Part shown: piece after piece, positions 15,199 to 21,313 of the stretch | Position numbering within the stretch: the first letter of the stretch is position 1 | Layout: every line of letters begins with the position of its first letter | Assembly: GCA_035455745.1 (NCBI GenBank) | Contig: DATIEP010000066.1 | Span: 1-21,313, forward strand | Direction of reading: 5' to 3' | DNA from: JADGGM01 sp027307005 | Lineage (GTDB): Bacteria; Gemmatimonadota; Gemmatimonadetes; Gemmatimonadales; Gemmatimonadaceae | Length of the DNA stretch: 21,313 nucleotides | Position numbers and translations under genes: made by a program | Notes under the pieces: generated by a model | Database searches by the model: none | The model's input: only the letters and a program-made list of their open reading frames with translations | Told to the model about the DNA's origin: nothing

Positions 15199-16833
15199 TT
15201 ACGGCGCCACGCCGTACGCCGCCGCGGCAATCTCGCCTAACGCTTGCCCCACGCCGCGCGTGATCGCGTCGGGATCCGTCCCCGCCGCAACGTTGTTCGC
15301 GTAGATCGCGAACGCCAGGCGACGCCCGTCCGCTGTCGTCATGTATCCCGCCAGTCCCTTCCCATCCACCATCATCATGTCGTTCAGCAAATCGTCCCGT
15401 TCGTACGTCCCGGTCTTTGCATGCACGTGTCCGGCCGCCGGCGAATTCACTTGAATGTTCCACAACGTGCCGTCGCGGCCGAGGACCGGCAGCGCCGCGT
15501 AATACAATGCGAAATCTTTCCGTGTCGTCATGTACGCCAGAAAGTGCACCATGAAGTCGGGCGTGAAGTGGGCGGAGCCGCCCGCGCCGTCGCTCTGCGA
15601 CGCTCCAGAGAGGTCCAACCCGGCCTGCGTCAGAAACCGGCGCTCCTCGGCAAACCCGGCTTTCGCCGTCCCCTCGTGCGCCACGAGCGCGCCTAACAGA
15701 AAAGGTCCCATGCTCGCGTGCAGGTTCTGGCTCACCTTGAGCGTTACCTTCACCTCTTGCGCGAGGGGCGGCGACACGTGCTCGGCCACCACCATCGAAT
15801 CGGCGTATCCGCGCGCCAGGCTCGCGAGGTCGGGGCGGCGAGCCAGCGCGATCGCGCTCGCCCGCACCTCCTCCGCGCCTAACGCTTGAGCGAACGACAC
15901 CTCGGCGAACCGCGTCGGCTCGTCCACGGGCCAACTGAACAGGATGCCCGGTTTGCCGGCGGGCACGGTGCCGGTGACCACCACCACGTGCGAGCCATCC
16001 GCCGCCGTGCTGTCCGACGCCCAGTTGATGTTGGGAGCGGAATCCGCGACGCTCGTCGTCGCGCGGTTGACGAACCGCACGTACGGCGTCGCCGGCGAGA
16101 CGTGCAGCGTGACGGAGTCGCCCGGCGTTTTGCCTGGTGCAACGGTGAGGTCCACGACGTTGTCGTTGACGACGATGGGCGATATCACGACGCCGGTACC
16201 GAGCTCGCGATCGCCCTCGGGGAAGAGCGACGCGTCGACGATCACGCTGCCGCGCACCGCGCTGATCCCGTGCTGCCGAACTTGATGCGCGAGCTCGCGC
16301 AACACCTGCAGGGGATCGCCGGGCACGGCCCGCGTATCGGGGCTGCCGCCATAGGAGTGATCTTCGTTCTCGAACGCGAGGCTGCCATCGGGCTGCACGC
16401 GGTTCGAGAGATCGGGGTCGCCGGCGGCCACGAGGACGAGGTCCCCGTCGAGCGTCCCGTCCCGTTGGACAGGACCCGTGCGGTAGACTCGCGTGCGGAA
16501 GCGGTGGTCGGCGCCGAGCAGCTCGAGCACGGTGCCTTCCGTTAGGAGCTTGGTGGTCGAGCCCGGGACGAAGAATTTCTCGGCGTTGAGTTGGTAGATC
16601 GGTTCGTGCGTATCGAGCGACATGATCTCGATGCCGAAGAATGCGTGTCGGTAGTCCGGGCGATCGACGATGGAGTCGATTCGCGAGGCGAGCGCATTCC
16701 GCCGCGCGAGCGGCGCGGCGGACGCTTGAGCGCGGGCGCTCGTCGGCGTAAGAGCACCGGTGATGATGAGGCCGACGCCGCAGACGAGGAGCGGCGCGAG
16801 CGCAGTGCGAGCAGTGGGGAGCGGGTTAGGCAT
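15199..16833 (-). CDS. dacB: D-alanyl-D-alanine carboxypeptidase/endopeptidase (PBP4, peptidase S13)
   Basis: 544 aa. A signal peptide (LAPLLVCGVGLIITGAL to SARAQA) sends it to the periplasm, where this family trims peptidoglycan stem peptides and cleaves DD-crosslinks. All three active-site motifs are present: SxxK as S92-T-T-K95, SxN as S368-Q-N370, and KTG at 473-475. The long insertion between the first two motifs (about 100-365) is the class-C hallmark. Other family blocks: LVLVAAGDPDLS and AGYMTTADGRRLAFAIYANN. The length is normal and nothing is missing. Leu-Gly is encoded TTA-GGC three times and the protein opens with CCT-AAC for Pro-Asn. A promoter candidate lies at 16912-16940. Confidence 0.95.
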   Translation of the reverse strand: MPNPLPTARTALAPLLVCGVGLIITGALTPTSARAQASAAPLARRNALASRIDSIVDRPDYRHAFFGIEIMSLDTHEPIYQLNAEKFFVPGSTTKLLTEGTVLELLGADHRFRTRVYRTGPVQRDGTLDGDLVLVAAGDPDLSNRVQPDGSLAFENEDHSYGGSPDTRAVPGDPLQVLRELAHQVRQHGISAVRGSVIVDASLFPEGDRELGTGVVISPIVVNDNVVDLTVAPGKTPGDSVTLHVSPATPYVRFVNRATTSVADSAPNINWASDSTAADGSHVVVVTGTVPAGKPGILFSWPVDEPTRFAEVSFAQALGAEEVRASAIALARRPDLASLARGYADSMVVAEHVSPPLAQEVKVTLKVSQNLHASMGPFLLGALVAHEGTAKAGFAEERRFLTQAGLDLSGASQSDGAGGSAHFTPDFMVHFLAYMTTRKDFALYYAALPVLGRDGTLWNIQVNSPAAGHVHAKTGTYERDDLLNDMMMVDGKGLAGYMTTADGRRLAFAIYANNVAAGTDPDAITRGVGQALGEIAAAAYGVAP

Positions 16834-16909
16834 GGGGTGAGGGCCGGTGTGATTGCCGGGGCGTGCACTCGCGGTCGACTTTGCGGAGCTGAGTGACGCC
16901 GGGCAATTT

Positions 16910-16935
16910 GTATACTAAGAGGCGCGCCAGTATAC
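16910..16935. repeat. Inverted repeat GTATACT-N12-AGTATAC upstream of dacB
   Basis: Perfect 7-bp arms at 16910-16916 and 16929-16935 with a 12-bp centre that contains the palindrome GGCGCGCC. The arms resemble the half-sites of the PadR dyad at 4176-4194 (AGTAC/GTACT), though the spacing differs. It overlaps the candidate dacB promoter, so an operator role is plausible. Confidence 0.55.
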
Positions 16936-16940
16936 GTCAT
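16912..16940 (-). promoter_or_regulatory. Putative dacB promoter
   Basis: On the minus strand, ATGACG (16940-16935) and TAGTAT (16917-16912) lie 17 bases apart; each matches the sigma-70 consensus at about four of six positions. The leader to the dacB ATG would be about 70 bases. The inverted repeat spans the spacer and the -10. Confidence 0.4.
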
Positions 16941-16982
16941 TCGCCGCCGGCGAGCAAGCCACACAGCGGAGGCGCGGGCGCT

Positions 16983-17051
16983 GGTTACCGGTACCTGGGC
17001 ATCGATCGACGCGATCTCCTCGCGCATCCTCCGCGCAATGTGCCCGGCGTC
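16983..17051 (-). pseudogene. Short remnant of an ADOP/MacB-type permease
   Basis: The minus strand encodes DAGHIARRMREEIASIDAQV followed by PVT between an in-frame TGA and unrelated sequence. This matches the periplasmic-domain block of ADOP permeases, in which a Asp-Pro/Ala turn, (V/L)RxEIAxxDP and PV follow one another; the intact permease here has the related VAELNPALPLAGVETLDEL block. Only about 23 codons survive. It is evidence that another permease gene once stood here or was partly transferred. Confidence 0.45.
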
Positions 17052-17082
17052 TCAGTGATCGTCGGCCCGATACAGCGACGTT

Positions 17083-17301
17083 GTGCCACGCAAGTGTGGG
17101 CGATGCTACGCGCACGACAGAAACGGTTGCGAGTGCAGCGCGCTCTCGGTACGCGCGGCAATGAAGGGATCTGCGCACCGGATCGGTCCACGCTACGCTG
17201 AAGCGCTTCAGCAGCAGCAGGCGGCGTCGCGCGGTGCGCGCTGCCTTTCCGTCTCGATGGACTCAGGTGCATCTGCTGACCGATTGCGGGCTACACTGTA
17301 G
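17083..17301 (+). CDS. Possible small Cys-rich ORF, perhaps a decayed HGGxxTGP-type protein
   Basis: 72 aa from a GTG. KCGRCYAHDRNGCEC fits C-x-A-x-x-R-x-G-x-x-C, a spacing I know from small proteins that continue with RCRMHGGxSTGPRTxEG; here the next block is MKGSAHRIGPRYAEALQ, which keeps only GPRxxEAL. The His-Gly-Gly box and its Cys are lost, so if the relationship is real the gene is degenerate. No ribosome site is visible. It could equally be chance. Confidence 0.25.
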   Translation: MPRKCGRCYAHDRNGCECSALSVRAAMKGSAHRIGPRYAEALQQQQAASRGARCLSVSMDSGASADRLRATL

Positions 17302-17316
17302 TAGAGTACATTGTAG
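17291..17316. promoter_or_regulatory. Candidate operator upstream of the toxin-antitoxin genes
   Basis: CTACA-C-TGTAG is a perfect 5+1+5 palindrome (17291-17301), and TGTAG recurs at 17312-17316, 15 bases further on. The AT-rich patch stands 37-62 bases before the putative toxin start, where HigA-type antitoxins usually bind. No convincing -35/-10 pair was identified. Confidence 0.3.
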
Positions 17317-17352
17317 CATAGTCACTCACTGGCGGGACTCGGGATCGTCGCC

Positions 17353-17703
17353 TTGCATCTGCACTTCATTGAAACGAACGTGTTCACGACGCGTGTGATA
17401 CAGCTCGGCCTGGAGAACGTGCTGCACGATCTATAAGGCGAGTTGCTGGCCAATCCGACTGCCGGTGATACCGATGCCGGTACCGGTGGCCTCCGCAAGG
17501 TCCGTATGCGCGCTGCGCGACGGGGGCAAGGAAAACGCGGTGGAGCGCGAGCGCATTATCTCTATCTTGCGGCGCATGGCGTCATCTACTTGCTGTTCGT
17601 CTACGGCAAGGACGAACGATCGACCCTGAGCCGGGATCAGAAAAGGCAACTGAAGGCCGTGGTCGAGTCCATCAAGGACGAGTGGAGCGCTCAACACGCA
17701 TGA
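17353..17703 (+). pseudogene. HigB/RelE-type toxin gene interrupted by an in-frame stop
   Basis: Read from the TTG at 17353 the frame gives HLHFIETNVFTTRVIQLG, then LENVLHDL, a TAA stop at 17434-17436, then GELLANPTAGDTDAGTGGLR and on to IYLLFVYGKDERSTLSRDQK. Both sides are typical of the RelE/HigB family of mRNA-cleaving toxins (IETxVFTRRI at the front, GTGGLRKxR and Y.K.E...L in the body). At the stop the family normally has Gln (YxxLQxxLL), so CAA to TAA explains it as one C-to-T change. The downstream part could still be started at the TTG at 17443, giving 86 residues without the first helices. The antitoxin gene follows after 63 bases. Confidence 0.75.
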
Positions 17704-17766
17704 GCAAGTGGACAACCATGCCTGGCGTTCCGTTCTTTGGTGTGTTGCGACGAGGTTGAGAGACCT

Positions 17767-18234
17767 ATGAGGAAGAAACTGTTTGCTGAATTGATGCAGT
17801 CGGTCGGCGAAGCGGCGGAGCACGCTCGCGGTAAGCGCGATCTTCGCACGACGCTGCTCCCCGACGCGCCCGCTGCGTTGAGCGCCGCTGACGTTCGAGC
17901 CATGCGGAGGAAGTTGAATGCGTCGCAGGCCGTGTTCGCGCGCTGCCTGAACATCAGCACGCAGTTGGTGCGCGCCTGGGAAGCAGACAGGCGTCACCCG
18001 GATGGCGCCGCGCTGCGGTTGCTCGACATTGGGCGCCGGGAGCCGGCGATCGTGTTTCCGGTGCTTGTCGGCTCAGCGACAAAGATGTCTCGCGGCAAGA
18101 GCGTTCGGCGCAGCGTGAGGCGCCGCGTTGGGCGATCGCGTGCGGTGCGCGTTGCTACGTCAGCAACCACGTTGCGAAGCGCGCCCAGACCGGCGTCGCG
18201 CCAAACAAAAAACTCAACGGTTGCGACGCGATGA
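17767..18234 (+). CDS. HigA-like antitoxin with XRE helix-turn-helix
   Basis: 155 aa from the ATG at 17767. Residues 1-95 fit toxin-partner antitoxins that follow RelE-type genes: KKLFAELMQSVGEAAEHARG, then the XRE domain (LSAADVRAMRRKLNASQAVF; ARCLNISTQLVRAWEADRR; PDGAALRLLDIGRREP). It would bind the toxin and repress the operon. Family members usually stop about 100-110 residues in; here a further 50 residues of Arg/Ser/Thr-rich, probably disordered sequence follow (RRSVRRRVGRSRAVRVATS) and run 80 bases into the convergent gene. The tail may be a lost stop codon. With the toxin gene broken, this is probably an orphan regulator. Confidence 0.78.
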   Translation: MRKKLFAELMQSVGEAAEHARGKRDLRTTLLPDAPAALSAADVRAMRRKLNASQAVFARCLNISTQLVRAWEADRRHPDGAALRLLDIGRREPAIVFPVLVGSATKMSRGKSVRRSVRRRVGRSRAVRVATSATTLRSAPRPASRQTKNSTVATR

Positions 18235-18700
18235 TGAGCAGCGCGCCCCAACCGAACGCCGGATGCAACCGTCGGTTCCTGACGGTGTCGACACCCACAC
18301 ACGCCAGCACGCAGAGGTCGATCAGCGCAAAGCCCACCAGCGCGCTCGCCTCAATGAATCGCAGGGGAATACGTATGATGGCGGGCATCAGGATGCTAAC
18401 GCAGGCGAGCAGCATCAACCGCTTGTGGTAGTTGCTGCGACGCCGAAATAGAATCGTGGCGCCAACGAGGACGGCGAACACCAGCAGAATGCTGAGCTGA
18501 AAGGCGAGCCCCGCCAGCGAATGCCCGGGCCTGTAGTGAAGCTTGCCTCTCACAATGATCGTGGTTGCGCCGACCACCACCACCAACAGGGCCAGCACAG
18601 CGCCGATCACCCCGAGTCGGCGATGGAGGTCGGTGCGGTGAACGGCGACTAACCGGACCTGAACCAGGAACAGGACAACCGATCCACGTTCACTGGACAC
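18155..18700 (-). pseudogene. 5'-truncated multi-pass membrane protein
   Basis: 181 codons. The frame opens with GTG at 18700, inside the end of the preceding gene, and enters family-like sequence mid-helix: VVLFLVQVRLVAVHRTDLHRRLG. Known relatives of this unnamed family have a preceding helix and loop, about 50-60 residues, that are absent here. The rest looks complete: four to five helices, the basic FRRRSNYHKRLMLLA loop, RNRRLHPAFGWGALLIIASQ and a C-terminal ARFATWL. I infer that the 5' end was removed and the remainder joined to the 3' end of the next gene. If translated by coupling to that gene it would give a shortened protein of unknown activity. Confidence 0.6.
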
Positions 18701-19253
18701 CGGCAGGCGCCCGGACGTTCGTATAGTCGTAGCGGGCGCTGGTGTGGCTCTTTGGCCCGGCGCCGAGGTCCATCACACTGTTCGCCTTGAGCACCAGGCC
18801 GCGACTCTTCGAGATCCACATGTCGGTGTCGACCGCCGACATCTCCGTCACGACGTGCGTCCGCCAGACCGCTGCGGCCTCGCCGTTCACGCTTTCGTCG
18901 CGCAGGTGCGTGCAGGTGTCCTTCTTCCAATCGTGTTTATCGCGTTCCGCATTCATCTCGGCCAAACTCACCGGACTCTTGACCCACTTTCCGTGGTTGA
19001 GGAAGTACATCGTGCCTCCAACGGAGATCGACTCGCCTGTCGTCGGCTTGCCGCCGTTCTCGGCCTCCACGGCCTTTGCGCTGTCGACGAAGTACATGTG
19101 GTAGGCCGTGGTTTCCATCTTGACCGATGCCGCATGCACCGTGGCACAGTTGGACGCTTGGGCGCGAATCGGGGGTGACGCGAGCAGCACTACGCCGGCC
19201 GCGACGCCGACGACGAGGAGACTGCCTTGAGTGAATCGAGATGTGCGGTTCAT
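18690..19253 (-). CDS. Secreted protein of unknown function
   Basis: 187 aa. A signal peptide (GSLLVVGVAAGVVLLASPPIRAQA) is followed by a mixed alpha/beta domain with a cysteine near the mature N-terminus (SNCATVHAA) and another in KDTCTHLRDE. Recurrent strands (TAYHMYFVDSAK; GTMYFLNHGKWVKSP; NGEAAAVWRTHVV; TDMWISKSRGLVLKANSVMD) recall small lipid- or protein-binding secreted folds such as LolA-like domains, where a WISK-like strand precedes a conversion segment; this is a weak analogy. GGAGC lies upstream of the ATG. The C-terminus (RYDYTNVRAPAGV) looks complete, although the truncated membrane gene starts within it. Confidence 0.75.
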   Translation of the reverse strand: MNRTSRFTQGSLLVVGVAAGVVLLASPPIRAQASNCATVHAASVKMETTAYHMYFVDSAKAVEAENGGKPTTGESISVGGTMYFLNHGKWVKSPVSLAEMNAERDKHDWKKDTCTHLRDESVNGEAAAVWRTHVVTEMSAVDTDMWISKSRGLVLKANSVMDLGAGPKSHTSARYDYTNVRAPAGVQ

Positions 19254-19563
19254 GACGGCGAGCTCCGGCGAGAAGTGAGTCGGCCCCCATCGAGAGGGCT
19301 CGGGTTATCCGCACTCGATTCTGGCCGGCATCCGTTGCCTCGCCGTTATCCTGCCGTTAGCCATGCCGCGCGATCGGTGATCAAGCGGTTGTCTCCGGCG
19401 TAGACCGGCAATCGTGTAGAGTCCCTGCACACGCGCACTGCTTCACGAGCACCTCGGGGCGCGCTGACCCGCACTCAGCACGCGGCGCCTTGCGCCGTTG
19501 GCTGTCCGCCGCGAATCTGCTGTATGCTAGAGGACCGCCCGCCGGAACCAGAACGGGGTGCTC
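19254..19563. other. Divergent intergenic region upstream of the DinB gene
   Basis: About 310 bases with no gene recognised. TATGCT at 19523-19528 could be a -10 for the DinB gene, with TTGGCT at 19498-19503 as a poor -35 at 19-base spacing. GGGGTG just before 19564 is a suitable ribosome site. A CGTTAGCC word occurs at about 19355. Confidence 0.4.
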
Positions 19564-20103
19564 ATGGAACAGAACCTGATCGACACCATCGCGCTGCTGT
19601 CGCGCACGCCTGCGGCGCTCGATGTGCTGCTGCGCGACCTGCCAAAGGCGTGGACCTCGAGCGACGAGGGCGAGAACACATGGGCGGCGTTCGACGTCGT
19701 CGGCCATCTGATCCACGGCGAGCGTACGGATTGGATGCCGCGTCTGCGAATGATCCTCGAGTTCGGCGACACACAGACATTCGTGCCGTTCGACCGCTTC
19801 GCCCAGTTCCGAGACAGCGAGGGCAAGTCGCTACCGCAACTGCTCGATCAGTTTGCTCGGCTTCGTGCAGAAAATCTGGCGGAGCTGCGAGCGCTGAATC
19901 TTCAACCTGTGGACTTCGAGCGCCGAGGCCGTCATCCGGCCCTCGGTGCCGTTAGTCTGTCACAGTTGCTTGCCGCGTGGACCGTGCACGATTTGACTCA
20001 TCTTCACCAGATTTCGCGGATCATGGCTCATCAATACCGGGACGCCGTAGGTCCATGGAGCAAGTTCCTCGGCGTACTGCAATGCGCCGGCCATAGCGCG
20101 TGA
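19564..20103 (+). CDS. DinB-family (DinB_2) putative metal-dependent protein
   Basis: 179 aa, ATG preceded by GGGGTG (a GTG at 19558 is possible). The four-helix-bundle DinB fold is evident: helix 1 IDTIALLSRTPAALDVLLRD, helix 2 WAAFDVVGHLIHGERTDW, helix 3 LPQLLDQFARLRAENLAEL, helix 4 LLAAWTVHDLTHLHQISRIM. The metal-binding His set would be His in VGHLIHGE plus the two in VHDLTHLHQ, the usual triad of the family, so metal binding is expected. DinB relatives include bacillithiol- and mycothiol-dependent transferases; the substrate here is unknown. A deleted copy lies at 4796-4973, 15 kb away and more than 90% identical in the shared parts, which implies a fairly recent duplication. Confidence 0.87.
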   Translation: MEQNLIDTIALLSRTPAALDVLLRDLPKAWTSSDEGENTWAAFDVVGHLIHGERTDWMPRLRMILEFGDTQTFVPFDRFAQFRDSEGKSLPQLLDQFARLRAENLAELRALNLQPVDFERRGRHPALGAVSLSQLLAAWTVHDLTHLHQISRIMAHQYRDAVGPWSKFLGVLQCAGHSA

Positions 20104-20176
20104 TCGCCGCCGGGCAACGACCGAATAGACAACATCGTCTAGATGGGCAGGGAGGTCATAGGCACAGTGAATGTGC

Positions 20177-20929
20177 TCATGGGGCGGACCATTCGACGTG
20201 TTCGCTGGAACCCGTTCGCGGATTGACGTACACGTGACGCAAGAGGCGGCGTGAGGCACGATCGATCCACAACGTTTCCGTCGCGTACAGCTCGACGAGC
20301 TGCACGACCCACGGCCCGGCCGGATTGTTGCCTAACGCAGGCACGCGAACCGTATCCATCTCGAGATGATCGCCATCCCAGAACGGCAGTACGACCGCAT
20401 AACCGGGTCTCAGGGGCAATGCGCACACCACCGTGTTATCCATGGTCGAGCTATAGGCGAAGCCCGGAATCTCGACGTTGACCGGCTGGTCCGCGGAGCC
20501 GGAACTCGACACATGTCCGGTGATCCGCGCGGTGCCGAATGCCACGTCCCACGATTGCCGCCCGTGGGCGTGCTCCCACACAGGGACCAGCGTGCGCGCG
20601 TTGAACAGGACCGAGTCGACCGTCGTATCACCGCGACTCACCGATGTCATTACCTGCAAGGCGAGCCCGCGCGAGCGATCGACCAGGTGGCGCGCGACGG
20701 TCCAGCTCGTGGTGTCGCGCGTACGCCGCCCATCCGGGACGAGCCTGTTGCGCGTACTGATCTCCTCCACGCCGCGCACTGTCAGCACCGGCGGACGGGC
20801 CGCGTGCGCGGCTTGCGCCGCGATCGCAGGAGCTACGCCTAACCACAACCCGGCCAGGCACGCGACTCGGCGGAACGGAAACAGCCTCGGCAAGGCGAGG
20901 CAACAGTGGAAACGACGCGTATCCCGCAC
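20177..20929 (-). CDS. Secreted DUF3108-like protein
   Basis: About 250 aa from the GTG at 20929; a TTG at 20959 would add ten residues, and neither has a strong ribosome site. The hydrophobic segment VACLAGLWLGVAPAIAAQA is a signal peptide preceded by an unusually long basic leader, so a later start is possible. The mature domain has the DUF3108-like order seen in the protein at 6912-7709: a DSVLFNARTLVPVWEHAHG strand pair, a SWDVAFG strand, LPLRPGYAVVLPFWDGD, and LWIDRASRRLLRHVYVNPRTG at the end. Mostly beta, periplasmic, function unknown. TTA-GGC encodes Leu-Gly in the signal peptide. Confidence 0.76.
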   Translation of the reverse strand: MRDTRRFHCCLALPRLFPFRRVACLAGLWLGVAPAIAAQAAHAARPPVLTVRGVEEISTRNRLVPDGRRTRDTTSWTVARHLVDRSRGLALQVMTSVSRGDTTVDSVLFNARTLVPVWEHAHGRQSWDVAFGTARITGHVSSSGSADQPVNVEIPGFAYSSTMDNTVVCALPLRPGYAVVLPFWDGDHLEMDTVRVPALGNNPAGPWVVQLVELYATETLWIDRASRRLLRHVYVNPRTGSSEHVEWSAP

Positions 20930-20999
20930 TACATCCGACCCGCTGGCGGCGCGATCCAATACGCAATCGAAGGAGACATGCGAGAAAGCAAACGGCGGT

Positions 21000-21224
21000 G
21001 TGCTCGCTGCATCCCTTCTTCATGGCCTGGCGGGTGCGGCCGCATCGGGCGAAGCGACGGCCATGGAGATCTCTTGCCGGTGTCTGGTGGACGCGGCCGT
21101 CGTGGCTCGACTGCCGGACGATGCCATGCGCACTCTCGGATCTGCGTTCGACGATCGCATGCTAACGGAGACGGGGAACCGATATCCGTCGTTCGCGACG
21201 GAAAAGAAGGCCTGCTACCACTGA
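21000..21224 (+). CDS. Possible small secreted protein
   Basis: 74 aa from a GTG. It opens with a hydrophobic stretch (LAASLLHGLAGAAASGEA) that could be a short signal peptide, then EISCRCLVDAAVVARLPDDA and a tail ending in FATEKKACYH, with three or four cysteines. Composition and third-position GC are protein-like, and the stop TGA is clean. I do not recognise it. An AAGGAG lies about 25 bases upstream but fits a different frame better. The frame is open far upstream across the opposite-strand gene, which weakens the case. Confidence 0.4.
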   Translation: MLAASLLHGLAGAAASGEATAMEISCRCLVDAAVVARLPDDAMRTLGSAFDDRMLTETGNRYPSFATEKKACYH

Positions 21225-21252
21225 CCGCGAAGGCGTTCACGTCGCGCATGGC

Positions 21253-21313
21253 TCAATCCACCGTCAGCCCGTTGAGATAGTCATCCAGCTCCTTATGTAA
21301 CGAGTCCCGCTTC
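21253..21313 (-). CDS. 3' end of a gene cut by the window edge
   Basis: The minus strand ends with the codons for KRDSLHKELDDYLNGLTVD followed by TGA (21255-21253). Normal charged, helical composition and correct phase to the window end suggest the C-terminus of a real protein. The family cannot be told from 19 residues. Ser-Leu is written TCG-TTA. Confidence 0.5.
   Translation of the reverse strand, partial: KRDSLHKELDDYLNGLTVD

Noticed and set aside
16893..17201. 102-codon plus-strand ORF
   Set aside because: Covers promoter dyad and opposite-strand permease remnant, has no recognisable motif and no ribosome site.

Overview
The window is GC-rich, densely packed bacterial chromosome with GTG/TTG starts and many secreted or lipid-anchored proteins. 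It carries an orphan ADOP/MacB-type permease with no ATPase next to it, a PadR regulator, a DinB-fold protein, a DUF6624 protein and HigBA-type toxin-antitoxin genes. This mix is typical of Gemmatimonadota (Acidobacteriota is the main alternative). The assignment is an inference from gene content, not from a marker gene. A second signature is the recurrent word (G)CCTAAC(G)/(C)GTTAGG(C), seen across the whole window in genes, stop codons and spacers.

Layout. 0-2.6 kb: a lipoprotein, a small secreted Cys-containing protein and a secreted DUF6624 protein. 2.6-4.8 kb: an 8-bp tandem repeat, then a secreted BAAT/acyl-CoA-thioesterase-like hydrolase divergent from a PadR regulator; a perfect inverted repeat between them covers both promoters and the PadR start codon. 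4.8-7.7 kb: an internally deleted DinB copy, a secreted protein that looks like a metallo-beta-lactamase-fold domain lacking its metal ligands, and a DUF3108-like lipoprotein. 8.06-11.87 kb: a tight four-gene operon of ADOP permease, ECF sigma factor, one-helix putative anti-sigma factor and one-helix Spy/CpxP-like protein, overlapping or nearly so. 12.07-16.83 kb: a secreted NHL beta-propeller, a DoxX fragment, a GT39-type membrane glycosyltransferase and a convergent PBP4-type D-Ala-D-Ala carboxypeptidase (dacB). 16.9-18.7 kb: a decay zone with an ADOP remnant, a possible small zinc-finger-like ORF, a HigB toxin gene broken by one nonsense codon beside an intact HigA-like antitoxin, and a 5'-truncated membrane protein. 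18.7-21.3 kb: a secreted protein, an intact DinB protein (parent-like copy of the 4.8 kb remnant), a second DUF3108-like protein, a possible small secreted protein and the 3' tip of another gene.

No rRNA, tRNA, CRISPR array, complete insertion sequence or phage module was seen. The most promising items for follow-up are the permease-sigma-anti-sigma-sensor operon, the genome-wide CTAAC/GTTAG word with its effect on TTA codon use, and the paired intact and deleted DinB copies. Start positions and families come from reading the sequence only; no database search was possible.
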